From an uncultured Acidobacteriia bacterium (GTDB lineage: Bacteria > Acidobacteriota > Terriglobia > Bryobacterales > Bryobacteraceae), in NCBI GenBank assembly GCA_903828455.1, contig CAIKMJ010000027.1, positions 62,001 to 126,000 of the forward strand: DNA of 64,000 bases. The letters are read 5' to 3'. The translations under genes and the position numbers were made by a program. Position 1 is the first letter of the stretch. Every line of letters begins with the position of its first letter. The notes under the pieces were generated by a model. It had not been told where the DNA came from and made no database searches. It saw only the letters and a program-made list of their open reading frames with translations. Below are positions 19,101 to 30,366 of this stretch, piece after piece.

Positions 19101-20333
19101 ATGCTGCCCGAACCCGCCCCGCGCCACAACGCCCCCTGGCTGTTCGGCGTGCTGCTGATTCCGTATGGCTTCACCAGTTCGGTGGCGACGATTCTGATGC
19201 CGTATTTGCTGCGCAAGAACGGTGTGCCGGTGGATAAGATCGCGCCCGTGGTGGCGATTGCGACGCTGCCGGCGATCTGGTACTTTCTCTGGTCGCCGCT
19301 GGCCGATGCGGGACTGCGCCGCCGCACGTGCGTGCTGCTTTCCGCCGCCGCGGCCGCGCTGGCGGGCGCCGCGGCCGTGCTCAGCGTGCATGGTTCGCTC
19401 AGCTTCCTCACGCTGCTGCTCTTTGTGGCCAACGCGTGTTCGGGGCTGCTGGGTTCGGCAAACGGAGCGCTGCTGACGGCGATGCCGGATGCGCTGCGCG
19501 GGCGCTCGGCCGGCTGGTATCAGGCGGGCAATCTGGGCGGAGGCGCGGTGGGCGGCGGGCTCGTCATCTGGCTGGCGGATCACGCGTCGCTGCCGGTGCT
19601 GGCGCTGGGAATTGCGGCGGTGATCTTCGTGCCGGCGGTAGCCGCGTTTCGCATCGAAGAGCCGGCGCCGCCGCGCCGCGCGGTGGGTCCGCTGATGCGA
19701 GGACTGTTTCACGATATGCGCGAGGTCTTTTCGGCGCGCCGCACGTGGCTGGGGCTGGTGTTTTTCCTTTCGCCGGTGGGCAGCGCGGCCGTCGGGAACC
19801 TCATCTCCGGCGTGGGCCCCGATTATCACGCTTCCGGCAACGTTGTGCTGTGGGTCAGCGGGATTGGCGGCGGGCTGCTCGCGGCCGGCGGCAGCTTCCT
19901 TGGCGGTTATGCGGCGGACCGCATGAATCGCATGTACGCGTATGCGCTGGCGGGAATCCTCGCGGCCGGCTGCGGGCTGTGGCTCGGCTTTGGTCCGGCC
20001 AATGTGTTCACCTACGCGGCGGCGTACTCGGCCTATTCGATTTCATCCGGCATTGCGTATTCGGTGTACACAGCGCTGGTGCTGGATGTGGTGGGCCGCG
20101 GCCGCCATGCCGCCGCCGTTGCGTATTCCACGCTGAACGCGGCGGGCAACGTACCCGTTTCGTACATGACGTGGCTCGACGGCGTGGGCTACAGCCGCCG
20201 GGGCGCGCGCGGACTGATGTTCACGGATGCGGCCGCGAACGGCATCGGCGGGGTGATCCTGCTGGGTGTGGCGTTCTTTGCCGGGCACTACTGGCACGAC
20301 CGGCGCGCGGCGACGGTTTCCGCCGACGCCTGA
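19101..20333 (+). CDS. MFS transporter
   Basis: About 12 TM segments, MFS-like topology. Confidence 0.8.
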   Translation: MLPEPAPRHNAPWLFGVLLIPYGFTSSVATILMPYLLRKNGVPVDKIAPVVAIATLPAIWYFLWSPLADAGLRRRTCVLLSAAAAALAGAAAVLSVHGSLSFLTLLLFVANACSGLLGSANGALLTAMPDALRGRSAGWYQAGNLGGGAVGGGLVIWLADHASLPVLALGIAAVIFVPAVAAFRIEEPAPPRRAVGPLMRGLFHDMREVFSARRTWLGLVFFLSPVGSAAVGNLISGVGPDYHASGNVVLWVSGIGGGLLAAGGSFLGGYAADRMNRMYAYALAGILAAGCGLWLGFGPANVFTYAAAYSAYSISSGIAYSVYTALVLDVVGRGRHAAAVAYSTLNAAGNVPVSYMTWLDGVGYSRRGARGLMFTDAAANGIGGVILLGVAFFAGHYWHDRRAATVSADA

Positions 20334-20381
20334 TCTGTTCTCGCGCGAGATCCGGCCGGCGGCGCGCGCTAATCTGTTGTC

Positions 20382-20996
20382 TTGATCCGGACCGTTATCT
20401 TCGACCTCGGGCGCGTGATCGTGCCATTCGACTTCGCCCGCGCCTACGAGCGCGTCGAGCGGCTGACCGGCATCCCGGCGGCGGAAATTCCGGTGCGCAT
20501 CGGCGCCACCGATCTGGTGCAGCGTTTCGAATCCGGACTGATCGAACCGGCGGATTTCGTGGACGAATTTTCGCGGCAGCTGGGACTTTCCATCACCTAC
20601 GCGGAATTCTGCGAACTGTGGAGTTGCATCTTCCTGCCGGAGACGCTGATTCCGGAATCGCTGCTGGCCGCGCTGGCCGCGCGTTACCGGCTTGTGCTGC
20701 TCTCGAACACGAATGCCATCCACTTCGAAATGATCCGCGACAATTACCCGCTGCTGCGCCATTTCCACGCGCTGGTGCTTTCGTATGAAGTGGGTGCGAT
20801 GAAGCCGGCGCCGGCGATTTATCAGCGCGCGATTCAGGCGGCGGGCTGTCTGCCGGCCGAGTGTTTTTTTACCGATGATATTGCGGCGTACGTGGACGCG
20901 GCCAAAGGGCAGGGCATCGACGCGGTGCAGTTCCGTTCGGCGGCGCAGATTGAAGCCGAACTGCGCGCGCGCGGCCTCGAGTGGGACAGCGAATAA
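20382..20996 (+). CDS. HAD family hydrolase
   Basis: VIFDLGRVIVPFD; LLSNTNAIHFEM; VGAMKPAPAIYQRAI; CFFTDDIAAYVDAA. Confidence 0.88.
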   Translation: MIRTVIFDLGRVIVPFDFARAYERVERLTGIPAAEIPVRIGATDLVQRFESGLIEPADFVDEFSRQLGLSITYAEFCELWSCIFLPETLIPESLLAALAARYRLVLLSNTNAIHFEMIRDNYPLLRHFHALVLSYEVGAMKPAPAIYQRAIQAAGCLPAECFFTDDIAAYVDAAKGQGIDAVQFRSAAQIEAELRARGLEWDSE

Positions 20997-21003
20997 AGCG
21001 CCG

Positions 21004-21705
21004 CTATTCGGCGGGCAGCACGACTTCGATATCGCGCCCCATGAACAGGCCGGATTCGACGACGCCGGTGATGGTCTTGATTTCGCGTTCCATGGTGGGG
21101 CGGATTTCGCCGAACTTTACGTCGAGAATGAAGTTCCCGCTGGCCGTGATGACCGGCCCGTCCTTCTTCACCGCGAGGCGGAGGGCGACGTCGGTGGCGC
21201 CGATGCGGAGCAGTTCGCGTTCGACAAGATGGAGCGCATCCGGCAGCAGTTCCACCGGGACGGCGAACTTCTGGCCGAGCTTTTCCACCAGTTTCGAGCG
21301 GTCCACCAGAATATAGGTCTTCGGCGCCGCATCCATGATGACCTTTTCGAGGTACATGGCGCCGCCGCGGCCTTTGATCATGTTGCGCCGGGGATCGACT
21401 TCATCGGCGCCGTCGAAATACCAGTCGGGCCGCGACTGCAGCAGGGTGGTGACGGGAATCCCGTTGGCGGCGCAGGCGAGCGTGACTTCGGCCGACGTGC
21501 AGACCGCCGACACCCGCAGCTTTTCGCGCCGAACGCGTTCGGCAATCGCCAGTACGGCGAGGTAGGCGGTGGAACCGGAGCCGACGCCAATGACGTCCCC
21601 GTCCCGCACGTGTTCGGCGATCTGGCGCGCCACCGCCTCCTTCGACTCGCGGTTGGAGATGGCTCCGTTCCATTGCGCAAAGCGCTCGGTGTTATCCCAG
21701 TTCAT
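21004..21705 (-). CDS. rpiA: Ribose-5-phosphate isomerase A
   Basis: GVGSGSTAYLAVLA; FDGADEVDPRRNMIKGRGGAM; LVDRSKLVEKLG. Confidence 0.95.
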   Translation of the reverse strand: MNWDNTERFAQWNGAISNRESKEAVARQIAEHVRDGDVIGVGSGSTAYLAVLAIAERVRREKLRVSAVCTSAEVTLACAANGIPVTTLLQSRPDWYFDGADEVDPRRNMIKGRGGAMYLEKVIMDAAPKTYILVDRSKLVEKLGQKFAVPVELLPDALHLVERELLRIGATDVALRLAVKKDGPVITASGNFILDVKFGEIRPTMEREIKTITGVVESGLFMGRDIEVVLPAE

Positions 21706-21714
21706 GCTGATTTT

Positions 21715-21734
21715 CCTGTTCGGTCCTGTTCGGT
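21715..21734. repeat. Perfect 2 x 10 bp tandem repeat cctgttcggt abutting the kdsD stop
   Basis: Last base belongs to the reverse-strand stop (21734-21736). Confidence 0.85.
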
Positions 21735-22729
21735 CAGGCGAGATCTGCCTGATACAAATCGTGCAGCCGGACGAGGCCCGCGCAGCGGCCCGTCTGCGGA
21801 TCCACCACCGGCAGCACGGAAATCTGCGACGGCCTGTCTTCCATCATCTGCAGCGCCTCGCGCAGGGTTGCGCCGGGGGCGATGGTCACCGGATGCTTCG
21901 TCATGACATCTTCGGCCCGCACGTGACGGATGTCTTCGTTGCTTTCGAGCGCGCGCCGCAGATCGCCGTCGGTAATCAGGCCCATCAGTTGTCCGGCGCC
22001 ATCGACCACGCAGGCCGCGCCCAGCGGATAGCGGTTCAGCGCGATGATGACGGCGTGCATGGAACTTTCCGGCGTCGCCCAGGCCACGTCGCCGCCCGAG
22101 TGCATGACCTGTTCCACGTAAACGCGCAGATTGCGCCCCAGCTGGCCGGCCGGGTGGCGGGCGGCGAAATCTTCCGGCGTCCACTGCCGCGCCTGCATGA
22201 CGGCGAGCGCGAGAGCGTCGCCCAGCGCAGCGGCCACGGCGGTGCTGGCCGTGGGCGCCAGATTGAAGGGATCGGCTTCGGCACGCACGGAAGCATCGAG
22301 CGCGATGTCGACGGCCTTGCCGAGCGGCGAGTGCCGGTTGCCGAGAATGCCGATCAGCGGTGAGCTGACGCCGCGCAGGGCCGGCAGCAGGCCGACCAGT
22401 TCACTGGTATTGCCGCTCTTGGAAATGAGAATCGTGGGATCGCCTTCGGCGTAGATGCCGAGGTCGCCGTGGCTGGCGTCGCAGGGATGCAGGAAAACGG
22501 CGGGCGTTCCGGTGCTGCAGAGCGTGGCCGCGAGCTTTTGCGCCACGCAGCCGGATTTGCCGACTCCCGTGACCACCACCTTGCCCGCGTGAGCCCGCAG
22601 CAGTTCTACGGCGCGCGCAAAATCGCCATCGAGTCGGGCGGCCGCGAGACCGATCGCTTCCGCTTCCAGTTCCATGGCCGCTCGCGCCATCGCGACGGGG
22701 TCGTGCTTGGTCTGTGTATGGAGAGACAA
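21734..22729 (-). CDS. kdsD: KpsF/GutQ family arabinose-5-phosphate isomerase
   Basis: SIS domain VVVTGVGKSGCVAQKLAATLCSTGTPAVFLHPCDASHGDLG plus two CBS domains. Confidence 0.93.
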   Translation of the reverse strand: MSLHTQTKHDPVAMARAAMELEAEAIGLAAARLDGDFARAVELLRAHAGKVVVTGVGKSGCVAQKLAATLCSTGTPAVFLHPCDASHGDLGIYAEGDPTILISKSGNTSELVGLLPALRGVSSPLIGILGNRHSPLGKAVDIALDASVRAEADPFNLAPTASTAVAAALGDALALAVMQARQWTPEDFAARHPAGQLGRNLRVYVEQVMHSGGDVAWATPESSMHAVIIALNRYPLGAACVVDGAGQLMGLITDGDLRRALESNEDIRHVRAEDVMTKHPVTIAPGATLREALQMMEDRPSQISVLPVVDPQTGRCAGLVRLHDLYQADLA

Positions 22730-22803
22730 CCAGTTTATTCTAGCCGAAGCGGGGCGGGGTCACTTTCGCGTCCCGCCCTGCTCCGGCCCGGAAAGCCGGG
22801 TCC

Positions 22804-24387
22804 TTAGGACATTTCAATGGCGCGAGCCAGCTTGACGGCGGGATTGGACAGCAACTGATCCAGCACGCCCTGCGGAACCAGCGTATCGGTGGTGACCACC
22901 GAGATGGCTTCCACCGGTTCACCGGAGTCGCGGCGGCCCAGCGAGAAGTTGGCGATGTTGATGCCGCTTGAACCGAGCAGCGCGCCGACGAAGCCGATCA
23001 CGCCCGGCACGTCGATGCTCTTCATGCAGACCAGCGGCCCGACGAGCGGCGCTTCGCAGTAAATGCCGTCCACATGCATCAGGCGCGGCTTGCCGAGGAC
23101 GACGGCGCCTTCCACAACGGTGGTGGTGGCGTCGGTCTCGATTTCGAGGCGGATCGAATCCATGTGGCCCGAACGCTTGTCGTGCGCTTCGGCCACGTTC
23201 CAGCCGCGGTCGTCGGAAATCTGCAGCGCGTTGACCAGATTGGCGCGCGCACCGGCGGCCGTGGAGCGGTTGAGCACTCCGGCGAGGCCGGCGTTCCGCA
23301 GCAGGCTGGTATTCATTTCCGCAATGCGCCCGAAGTAGGTGAGGCGCACGCCCTTGGGATTGCCCGTGACCATGTGCGAGGCGAACTTGCCCAGCCGTTC
23401 GGCCAGTTCGATGAACGGACCCACCGCCTTGTACTGCTCCGGCGACATGGCGGGCATGTTCACGGCGTTGATGGCGATGCCGTTCTGCAGGTATTCCACC
23501 ATCTGCTCGGCAATCCGCACGCCGACGATTTCCTGCGCTTCTTCGGTGGAACCGCCGATGTGCGGCGTGGCCAGCACGGCGTCCAGACCGAACAGCGGGT
23601 AGGAAGCGTCGGTGGGCTCCTTCGAAAAGACGTCCAGCGAGGCGCCGGCCACTTTGCCCGATTCCACCGCTTCCTTCAGCGCGCCTTCATCCACCAGTTC
23701 GCCGCGGGCGCAGTTGACGATGCGCACGCCCTTCTTCATCTGAGCGAAGGCTTCCTTGCCCAGCATCTTGTCGGTTTCCGGAGTCAGCGAAACGTGGACG
23801 GTGATGTAGTCGGCCTGCTTGTAGAGTTCGGCGAGACTCACCAGTTCGAGCCCGAGGTCTTTGGCAAACTGCGGGGTCACGTAGGGATCGTGCGCGACAA
23901 TGCGCATTTCGAACGCGCGGGCCCGCTTCACCACTTCACGGCCGATGCTGCCGAGGCCGACCACGCCCAGCGTCTTGCCGCGCAGTTCGCTGCCGAGGAA
24001 CTTCTTCTTTTCCCACTTGCCGGACTTGGTGGAGGCGCTGGCCTGCGGGATGGAGCGGGCCATGGAAAGCATCAGCGCGATGGTGTGCTCGGCCACCGAG
24101 ATGGCGTTGCCGCCCGGCGTATTCATCACGAGCACGCCCGCGGCCGTGGCGGCGGGCAGGTCCACATTGTCCACGCCCACTCCGGCGCGGCCAATCACGC
24201 GCAGTTTCGGCGCCTGTTTCAGGACTTCCGGCGTCACCTGCACGGCGCTGCGAACGACGAGCGCTTCGCAGTCGGCAAGGTGTTTGGAATACTCTTTCGG
24301 GTTGGAAACGATTACGTTCCAACCCTGCTGTGCCTGGAACAGTTCGATACCGGCCTGAGCCATCGGCTCGGCGATCAGGACATTCAT
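22804..24387 (-). CDS. serA: D-3-phosphoglycerate dehydrogenase
   Basis: GRAGVGVDNVDLPAAT; GVVGLGSIGREV; NCARGELVDEGAL; ATPHIGGSTEEAQ; C-terminal ACT domain. Confidence 0.96.
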   Translation of the reverse strand: MNVLIAEPMAQAGIELFQAQQGWNVIVSNPKEYSKHLADCEALVVRSAVQVTPEVLKQAPKLRVIGRAGVGVDNVDLPAATAAGVLVMNTPGGNAISVAEHTIALMLSMARSIPQASASTKSGKWEKKKFLGSELRGKTLGVVGLGSIGREVVKRARAFEMRIVAHDPYVTPQFAKDLGLELVSLAELYKQADYITVHVSLTPETDKMLGKEAFAQMKKGVRIVNCARGELVDEGALKEAVESGKVAGASLDVFSKEPTDASYPLFGLDAVLATPHIGGSTEEAQEIVGVRIAEQMVEYLQNGIAINAVNMPAMSPEQYKAVGPFIELAERLGKFASHMVTGNPKGVRLTYFGRIAEMNTSLLRNAGLAGVLNRSTAAGARANLVNALQISDDRGWNVAEAHDKRSGHMDSIRLEIETDATTTVVEGAVVLGKPRLMHVDGIYCEAPLVGPLVCMKSIDVPGVIGFVGALLGSSGINIANFSLGRRDSGEPVEAISVVTTDTLVPQGVLDQLLSNPAVKLARAIEMS

Positions 24388-24594
24388 CTGCTGATTTCTC
24401 CTCAGTACTTCGTCGGGGTCTGATTGATTTCCGCTACGCGAATTCAGTTAAGCCGATGCCATCCTGCGGCCCGAAGTGCCGTACACTGCTTTCATGTCCG
24501 CCGGGTGGCCGGGCAGACAGAGAGGGCAGGGTGTGAGCAATCCTGGATTTCCGATGTGCATGGGATAGCTTAGAACCTTTAGAATATCAAACGA

Positions 24595-25041
24595 ATGTTG
24601 ATTTCCGATCAAATCCAGAAAGACCTCGTCACCGCCATGAAGGCGAAGGACGAGGCGCGCCTGAGCGCCATCCGCATGATCAAATCCGCCCTGATGAAGG
24701 CGAAGGTGGATTCGTCGAAGCCGATGGACGATGCCGCCGAGCAGCAGATCCTGAAAAGCCTCGTGAAACAGCGGATTGACGCCGCGGACATGTTCCGCAA
24801 AGGCGGCCGCGAAGACTCCGCGCTGAAGGAAGAAGCCGAGAAGGCGATCATCGAGAGCTATCTGCCGGCCGGCGCCACCGAGGCCGAAATTCTGGCCGCT
24901 ATCGAGGCCGCCATGGCGGAAACCGGAGCGACGGAAGCCAAACAAATGGGTCTTGTGATGAAGGCCGTGCAGGCGAAACTGGCCGGTAAGACAGTGGACG
25001 GCCGCCTCGTCAGCGAGAAAGTCAAAGCGAAACTCTCATGA
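24595..25041 (+). CDS. GatB/YqeY domain-containing protein
   Basis: KDLVTAMKAKDEARLSAIRMIKSALMKAK; EKAIIESYLPAGATEAEI. Confidence 0.92.
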   Translation: MLISDQIQKDLVTAMKAKDEARLSAIRMIKSALMKAKVDSSKPMDDAAEQQILKSLVKQRIDAADMFRKGGREDSALKEEAEKAIIESYLPAGATEAEILAAIEAAMAETGATEAKQMGLVMKAVQAKLAGKTVDGRLVSEKVKAKLS

Positions 25042-27071
25042 GCCAAAAACACCAGCCTCCCGTGCATCAGCCGTTCGTTCCTCCTTCCGTGCAGATGAAG
25101 GAGTTCACCCTCCGGGCGGTGCTGCTGGGGCTGGTGATGTGCGTGGTGCTGGGCGCGGCCAATGCCTATCTGGGGCTGCGCGCGGGCCAGACCATTGCGG
25201 CGACCTATCCGGCCGCGGTAATCGGCATGGCGGTGCTGCGCGTGTTCAAGGGCTCGATCCTCGAAGAAAACATTGCCCGAACCGCCGGTTCCATCGGCGA
25301 ATCGGTGGCTGCCGGCGCGATTTTCACGGTACCGGCGTTTGTGATTTCGCATTCGTGGCTGGATTTTTCGCCGGGCACGGCTTACTGGAAGTCCACGGCG
25401 CTGATGCTGGTGGGCAGCGTGCTGGGCGTCCTGTTCGTGTCGCTGGTCCGGCGCGTGCTGGTGGAGGATCCGGATTTGCCATTCCCCGAATCGGTGGCGG
25501 CCTCGCAGATCCACAAGGCCGGCCAGGTGGGCGCGGAAGCGGCGAAGCACCTGTTCTACAACATGGCGTTCGGCGCGGCCGTGTTCCTCGCCGGCACGTT
25601 CAACTTCTTCGCCACCGATAAAGACTGGCTGATTCCCGTTGGCGAAGCCGGCCGCAGTTCGTTGCGGCTCGGTCCGCTCGGCTCCACGAAATCACTGCCG
25701 ACGGGCGGCCGAACGCTCTTTTCGGGGCCGACGGTGAGCCCCGCGTATATGGGGGTCGGCTACGTGATCGGGCCGAAGCTGGCGTCGCTCAACTTTTCCG
25801 GCAGCATCATCGCCTGGGGGCTGCTGATTCCGCTGCTCATCTACTTCCTCGGCCCGCAGTTGCAGGGCTTTTTGCCGGATCAGGGAGATGAATCGTGGAT
25901 CGGCACGGCTAATTCGGTCTGGCGGTACATTGTGCGTCCGGTGGCCGTGGGCGGGATGCTGTTCGGCGCGGCCTACACGCTGTTCCGTATGCGCAAGTCG
26001 CTGTTTTCCGGCCTCGCGCGCGCGTTTGCGGAGATGAAGACCGGCGCGGCGCCCGCCGAAGCCACGGCGCGTACAGAGCGCTACATGAGTTCGCGCGTGG
26101 TGCTGCTGGGAATTTTCGCGGTCTTCGGCGTCATGATCGTTCTGTACCGGTATCTTTCGGGCGGGATGGTGGCGGCGCTGGTGGCGGCCGTCGTGATGCT
26201 GATCGTGGGCTTCTGCTTTGCCACGGTTTCGGGCTACCTGGTGGGCGTGATCGGGTCGTCGAACAATCCGATCTCGGGCCTGACGCTTTCGACCGTGATT
26301 ATTGCGGCGCTGCTGATGGTTGCGCTCGGCGTCTCGGGCACCGGCGGCGTGGTGGCGGTGCTGGGCGTGGCGGCGGTGGTCTGCGTGTCGAGCGCGGTTG
26401 CCGGCGAGCTCCTGCAGGACTTCAAGGTCGGCTACATTCTCGGCGGCACGCCGCGGAGCATTCAGATTGTGGAACTGATCGCCGTGGTGCTGGCGAGCCT
26501 CGTCATGTACTTCCCGCTGCTGGTGCTTCACCAGGGCAACATCAACGCCGGCGGCATCGGCTTCGGCGACAAGGCGCTGCCGGCCCCGCAGGCGGGCCTG
26601 ATGGCGGCGCTCGCGCAGGGCATCGTGGGTGGCGACATGGCCTGGCCGCTGATTGTGGCCGGAATCCTGATGGGCGTCGCGCTCGTGATGATCGGCGTGA
26701 AGAGCCCCATGCTGGTCGCGATCGGCATGTACCTGCCGATCGGAACCACGTTCGCCATTTTCATCGGGGGCATGGTGCGCTGGCTGACGGATACGATCGC
26801 CGAACGTCGCCAGCTGAATGAAGCGCAGCGCACGCGGGTGGAAAGCGTGGGCGTTCTGGCCGCATCGGGACTGATCGCCGGCGAGGCGCTGACCGGCCTC
26901 GTCACGGCCACGTTCAGCTTTCTCCGGCTGAAGATTCCGGCGCTGTTTGCCAGCCCGTCTTACCTCGCCGGGCTCGCGGTGATGGCGGTCATCGCCTTTG
27001 CCATGATCCACGTGCCGCTTTCGAATGCCGGGCGGCCGGAAGACCCCGCGCCGCCGGCTGTAATCATGTAG
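25038..27071 (+). CDS. OPT family oligopeptide transporter
   Basis: FTLRAVLLGLVMCVVLGAANAYLGLRAGQTIAATYPAAVIGMAVLR; multi-TM; SSNNPISGLTLSTVI. Confidence 0.93.
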   Translation: MSQKHQPPVHQPFVPPSVQMKEFTLRAVLLGLVMCVVLGAANAYLGLRAGQTIAATYPAAVIGMAVLRVFKGSILEENIARTAGSIGESVAAGAIFTVPAFVISHSWLDFSPGTAYWKSTALMLVGSVLGVLFVSLVRRVLVEDPDLPFPESVAASQIHKAGQVGAEAAKHLFYNMAFGAAVFLAGTFNFFATDKDWLIPVGEAGRSSLRLGPLGSTKSLPTGGRTLFSGPTVSPAYMGVGYVIGPKLASLNFSGSIIAWGLLIPLLIYFLGPQLQGFLPDQGDESWIGTANSVWRYIVRPVAVGGMLFGAAYTLFRMRKSLFSGLARAFAEMKTGAAPAEATARTERYMSSRVVLLGIFAVFGVMIVLYRYLSGGMVAALVAAVVMLIVGFCFATVSGYLVGVIGSSNNPISGLTLSTVIIAALLMVALGVSGTGGVVAVLGVAAVVCVSSAVAGELLQDFKVGYILGGTPRSIQIVELIAVVLASLVMYFPLLVLHQGNINAGGIGFGDKALPAPQAGLMAALAQGIVGGDMAWPLIVAGILMGVALVMIGVKSPMLVAIGMYLPIGTTFAIFIGGMVRWLTDTIAERRQLNEAQRTRVESVGVLAASGLIAGEALTGLVTATFSFLRLKIPALFASPSYLAGLAVMAVIAFAMIHVPLSNAGRPEDPAPPAVIM

Positions 27072-27209
27072 GACGCCGGGCGCGGGGCCGGGCCCGTCAG
27101 GCGCGGCTCTTCCGCCCCCGCATGCTAACCTGAAAAATCCCCCGCCGGCTGCTTCGGTTCAGAAGTTTTTCGCCGCTCCGGTTGAAGCATATTCGGTTCA
27201 TAACACTCA

Positions 27210-28466
27210 ATGATTCGTGCCGTCAAAGGAACCAGGGACTTACTGCCTCCCGATACCGTCATCTGGAACCGCGTCGAAGCCGTCGCGCGCGAAGTCTTCG
27301 CTTCCTACAACTACCAGGAAATCCGCACGCCGATCCTCGAAGAAACGCAGCTGTTCGCCCGCGGCGTGGGCCAGGAGACCGACATCGTCTCGAAGGAAAT
27401 GTACACCTTTGAAGACCGCGACGGATCTTCGCTGACGCTGCGCCCCGAAAACACGGCCTCCGTGATCCGCGCGTATATCGAGCACCGGCTCGACCAGCGG
27501 CCTGGCGTCCAGAAGCTTTATTACATCGGCCCGATGTTCCGCCGCGAGCGGCCGCAGAAGGGCCGCTACCGCCAGTTCTTCCAGATCGGCGCCGAAGCCA
27601 TCGGTTCGGACTCGCCGTTCATCGATGCCGAATGCATTGAACTCGTCGTCGAAATTCTGACGCGCGCCGGACTCAGCGGATTCCGGCTCATCATTAATTC
27701 GGTGGGCTGTCCCAATTGCCGCCCGCAGTATGTGGAGAAGCTGCGCGAAGCCACGCGCCCCATCGCGTCGCAGTTGTGCGCGGATTGCCAGCGCCGCTCC
27801 GAAACCAATCCCCTGCGCGTGCTCGATTGCAAGGTCCCCGAAGATCAGCCCGTCATCGACGCGCTGCCTTCCATCCTGGATAATCTGTGCGACGTCTGCG
27901 CTCCGCACTTTGCAGCCGTGCAGACCTACCTGCGCGACCGCAACATCGATTTCGAAATCCGCCCCCGGCTCGTCCGCGGACTCGACTATTACATGCGCAC
28001 CACGTTCGAAGTCACGCACGGCGAACTGGGCGCGCAGAATTCCGTGCTCGGCGGCGGCCGTTACGACGGGCTGGCCGAATCGCTCGGCTCGCCGGTTCAT
28101 TCGCCCGGCATCGGCTTCTCCATTGGCGAGGATCGTCTGGTGATGACCGTCGATCAGACGAACGTCCGGACTCTCGATATTTTTCTCGCCCCGCTTGGCG
28201 ATGCAGCGCTGCGCCACGCCGGTACACTCGCGCGCGATCTGCGGCGCTCCGGCGTGTCCGTGGAAGTCTTTCCCGGCGGCAAACTGAAGCGGGCCATGGA
28301 ACTTGCGAATAAGCTCGGCGCCCGCTATACGCTGATCCTCGGTGACGATGAAATCGCCGCCGGCATTTATTCGCTCAAGGAAATGCTGTCCGGCGAGCAG
28401 CACCGCGTCTCGCTCGAAGAACTGTTTCACAAGCTCAGTAACCAGAATCTTAGTAACTCGAATTAA
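27210..28466 (+). CDS. hisS: Histidyl-tRNA synthetase
   Basis: AVKGTRDLLPPDT; TLRPENTASVIRAYIEH; GPMFRRERPQKGRYRQFFQIG; RGLDYYMRTTFEV. Confidence 0.97.
   Translation: MIRAVKGTRDLLPPDTVIWNRVEAVAREVFASYNYQEIRTPILEETQLFARGVGQETDIVSKEMYTFEDRDGSSLTLRPENTASVIRAYIEHRLDQRPGVQKLYYIGPMFRRERPQKGRYRQFFQIGAEAIGSDSPFIDAECIELVVEILTRAGLSGFRLIINSVGCPNCRPQYVEKLREATRPIASQLCADCQRRSETNPLRVLDCKVPEDQPVIDALPSILDNLCDVCAPHFAAVQTYLRDRNIDFEIRPRLVRGLDYYMRTTFEVTHGELGAQNSVLGGGRYDGLAESLGSPVHSPGIGFSIGEDRLVMTVDQTNVRTLDIFLAPLGDAALRHAGTLARDLRRSGVSVEVFPGGKLKRAMELANKLGARYTLILGDDEIAAGIYSLKEMLSGEQHRVSLEELFHKLSNQNLSNSN
28434..28463. repeat. 2 x 15 bp tandem duplication at the 3' end of hisS
   Basis: ctcagtaaccagaat / cttagtaactcgaat immediately before TAA; encodes LSNQN-LSNSN-stop. 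Confidence 0.9.
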
Positions 28467-28487
28467 TCCGATCGGACTCAACTAACT

Positions 28488-30275
28488 ATGGAACCCGGTA
28501 TTCCACTCGACTTTCTCGGCGACTTACAGCGCACCCACACTTGCGGCGAACTCCGGCCCTCGGACGCGGGCAAACGCGCGCTGCTCATGGGCTGGGTCCA
28601 TCGCCGCCGCGACCTCGGCAGCCTCGTCTTCTTCCATTTGCGGGACCGCGAAGGCATCACGCAGATCGTGGTGCGCGACCGCCCGGACCTTGCCGCGAAG
28701 GCCGACCTCATCCGCTCCGAATTCGTGATCGCCATTGAAGGTCTGGTGGAGCTGCGCTCGAAGGACACTATCAATCCCGCGCTCGCGACCGGCGAAGTCG
28801 ATCTGGTGGCCGACAGGATCTGGATCCTCAACGAATCCCGCACGCCGCCGTTCCCGATGGAAGACGCGGTCGAGGTTTCCGAAGACCAGCGCCTGAAGTA
28901 TCGCTACGTCGATCTGCGCCGCCCGCGCATGCAGCGCAACGTCATCCTGCGTTCGAAGATCGCCTTCGCCGTGCGCCAGTATCTGGATACGCGCGGCTTC
29001 CTCGAAATCGAAACGCCGTTCATGACGCGTTCCACGCCGGAAGGCGCGCGCGACTACCTGGTTCCGAGCCGCGTTCAGCCCGGTTCGTTCTATGCGCTGC
29101 CGCAGTCGCCGCAGATCTTTAAGCAGCTTCTGATGGTGGGCGGTTACGAAAAGTATTTCCAGATCGTGCGCTGTTTCCGCGATGAAGATCTGCGCGCCGA
29201 TCGCCAGCCGGAATTCACCCAGATCGATCTGGAGATGAGCTTCCCGCAGCAGGAAACGATTTTCGGCGTGGTGGAACCGCTGATGCAGAAGGCATGCGAG
29301 GTGGCGGGCCTGCATGTGCCGCTGCCGTTCCCGCGCCTTACTTTCGCCGAAGCCATGCAGCACTACGGCAGCGATAAGCCGGATCGCCGGCTGCCCGCCA
29401 TGGTTCAGGTGAACCACCTTTTCGAAGGGGAAGGCCTGTACGCGCATGGTCTGCCGCTCATGATCATTCGCATTCCGAAGGTCGGCGCCATCAGCCGCAA
29501 GGAACGCGACGAAATCAAAGCCTGGGGCCAGGAAAAGGGCCTGCGCGTGTTCGACGACATGAAGCGCCTCGACCGCGATTTCCCCGCCGCCATGCAGCAG
29601 GTTCGCGAACTGACTTCGGCCACCGAAGAAGATCTGCTGATCATGGCCACCTGGGCCGGGGAGCCGAAAGGCCATCGTCCCGAGTTCACCACTTACATGG
29701 CGTGCGGCCAGTTGCGTCTCTTCATGGCACAGAAGTACGCCGATAAGCACGGCCTCTTCAGCCAGAATAAGTTCGAATTCCTCTGGGTTACCGACTTCCC
29801 CATGTTTGAGTGGGACGAAGAAGAGAACCGCTGGAATGCCGCGCATCATCCCTTCACTTCGGTGCTCGACGAAGATCTCGAAAAGCTGACGGCCGATCCC
29901 GCGCATTGCCGCGCCAAGTCCTACGATCTGGTTCTCAACGGCACCGAACTTGGCTCCGGCTCCATCCGTATTCATCGCCGCGACGTTCAGGCCAAGGTCT
30001 TCGCCGCACTGGGATTCACCGATGACGAAGCCCGCCGCCGCTTCGGCTTCCTGCTCGACGCGCTCGAATACGGCGCGCCTCCGCATGGCGGCCTGGCGCT
30101 CGGCCTCGATCGCATCGTGATGCTGCTCTGCGGCGAATCGTCGATTCGCGACGTGATTCCGTTCCCCAAGACGGCCAAGGGCACGGACCTCATGTGCGAA
30201 GCCCCGTCCACCGTTCCTGAAAAGAACCTGCGCGACCTCGGCATTGCGCTGCGCGTGAAGCCGCCGGCACAGTAG
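28488..30275 (+). CDS. aspS: Aspartyl-tRNA synthetase
   Basis: [80 protein letters not shown]. Confidence 0.97.
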   Translation: MEPGIPLDFLGDLQRTHTCGELRPSDAGKRALLMGWVHRRRDLGSLVFFHLRDREGITQIVVRDRPDLAAKADLIRSEFVIAIEGLVELRSKDTINPALATGEVDLVADRIWILNESRTPPFPMEDAVEVSEDQRLKYRYVDLRRPRMQRNVILRSKIAFAVRQYLDTRGFLEIETPFMTRSTPEGARDYLVPSRVQPGSFYALPQSPQIFKQLLMVGGYEKYFQIVRCFRDEDLRADRQPEFTQIDLEMSFPQQETIFGVVEPLMQKACEVAGLHVPLPFPRLTFAEAMQHYGSDKPDRRLPAMVQVNHLFEGEGLYAHGLPLMIIRIPKVGAISRKERDEIKAWGQEKGLRVFDDMKRLDRDFPAAMQQVRELTSATEEDLLIMATWAGEPKGHRPEFTTYMACGQLRLFMAQKYADKHGLFSQNKFEFLWVTDFPMFEWDEEENRWNAAHHPFTSVLDEDLEKLTADPAHCRAKSYDLVLNGTELGSGSIRIHRRDVQAKVFAALGFTDDEARRRFGFLLDALEYGAPPHGGLALGLDRIVMLLCGESSIRDVIPFPKTAKGTDLMCEAPSTVPEKNLRDLGIALRVKPPAQ

Positions 30276-30366
30276 GCGCAACAGGCGCTGTATCGGGAAG
30301 CAGGACCGCGGCGATTGCGCCGCCGCACTGTTAAGCTGGTGCTGGAAGATTCGGGTTGAGGCGCTG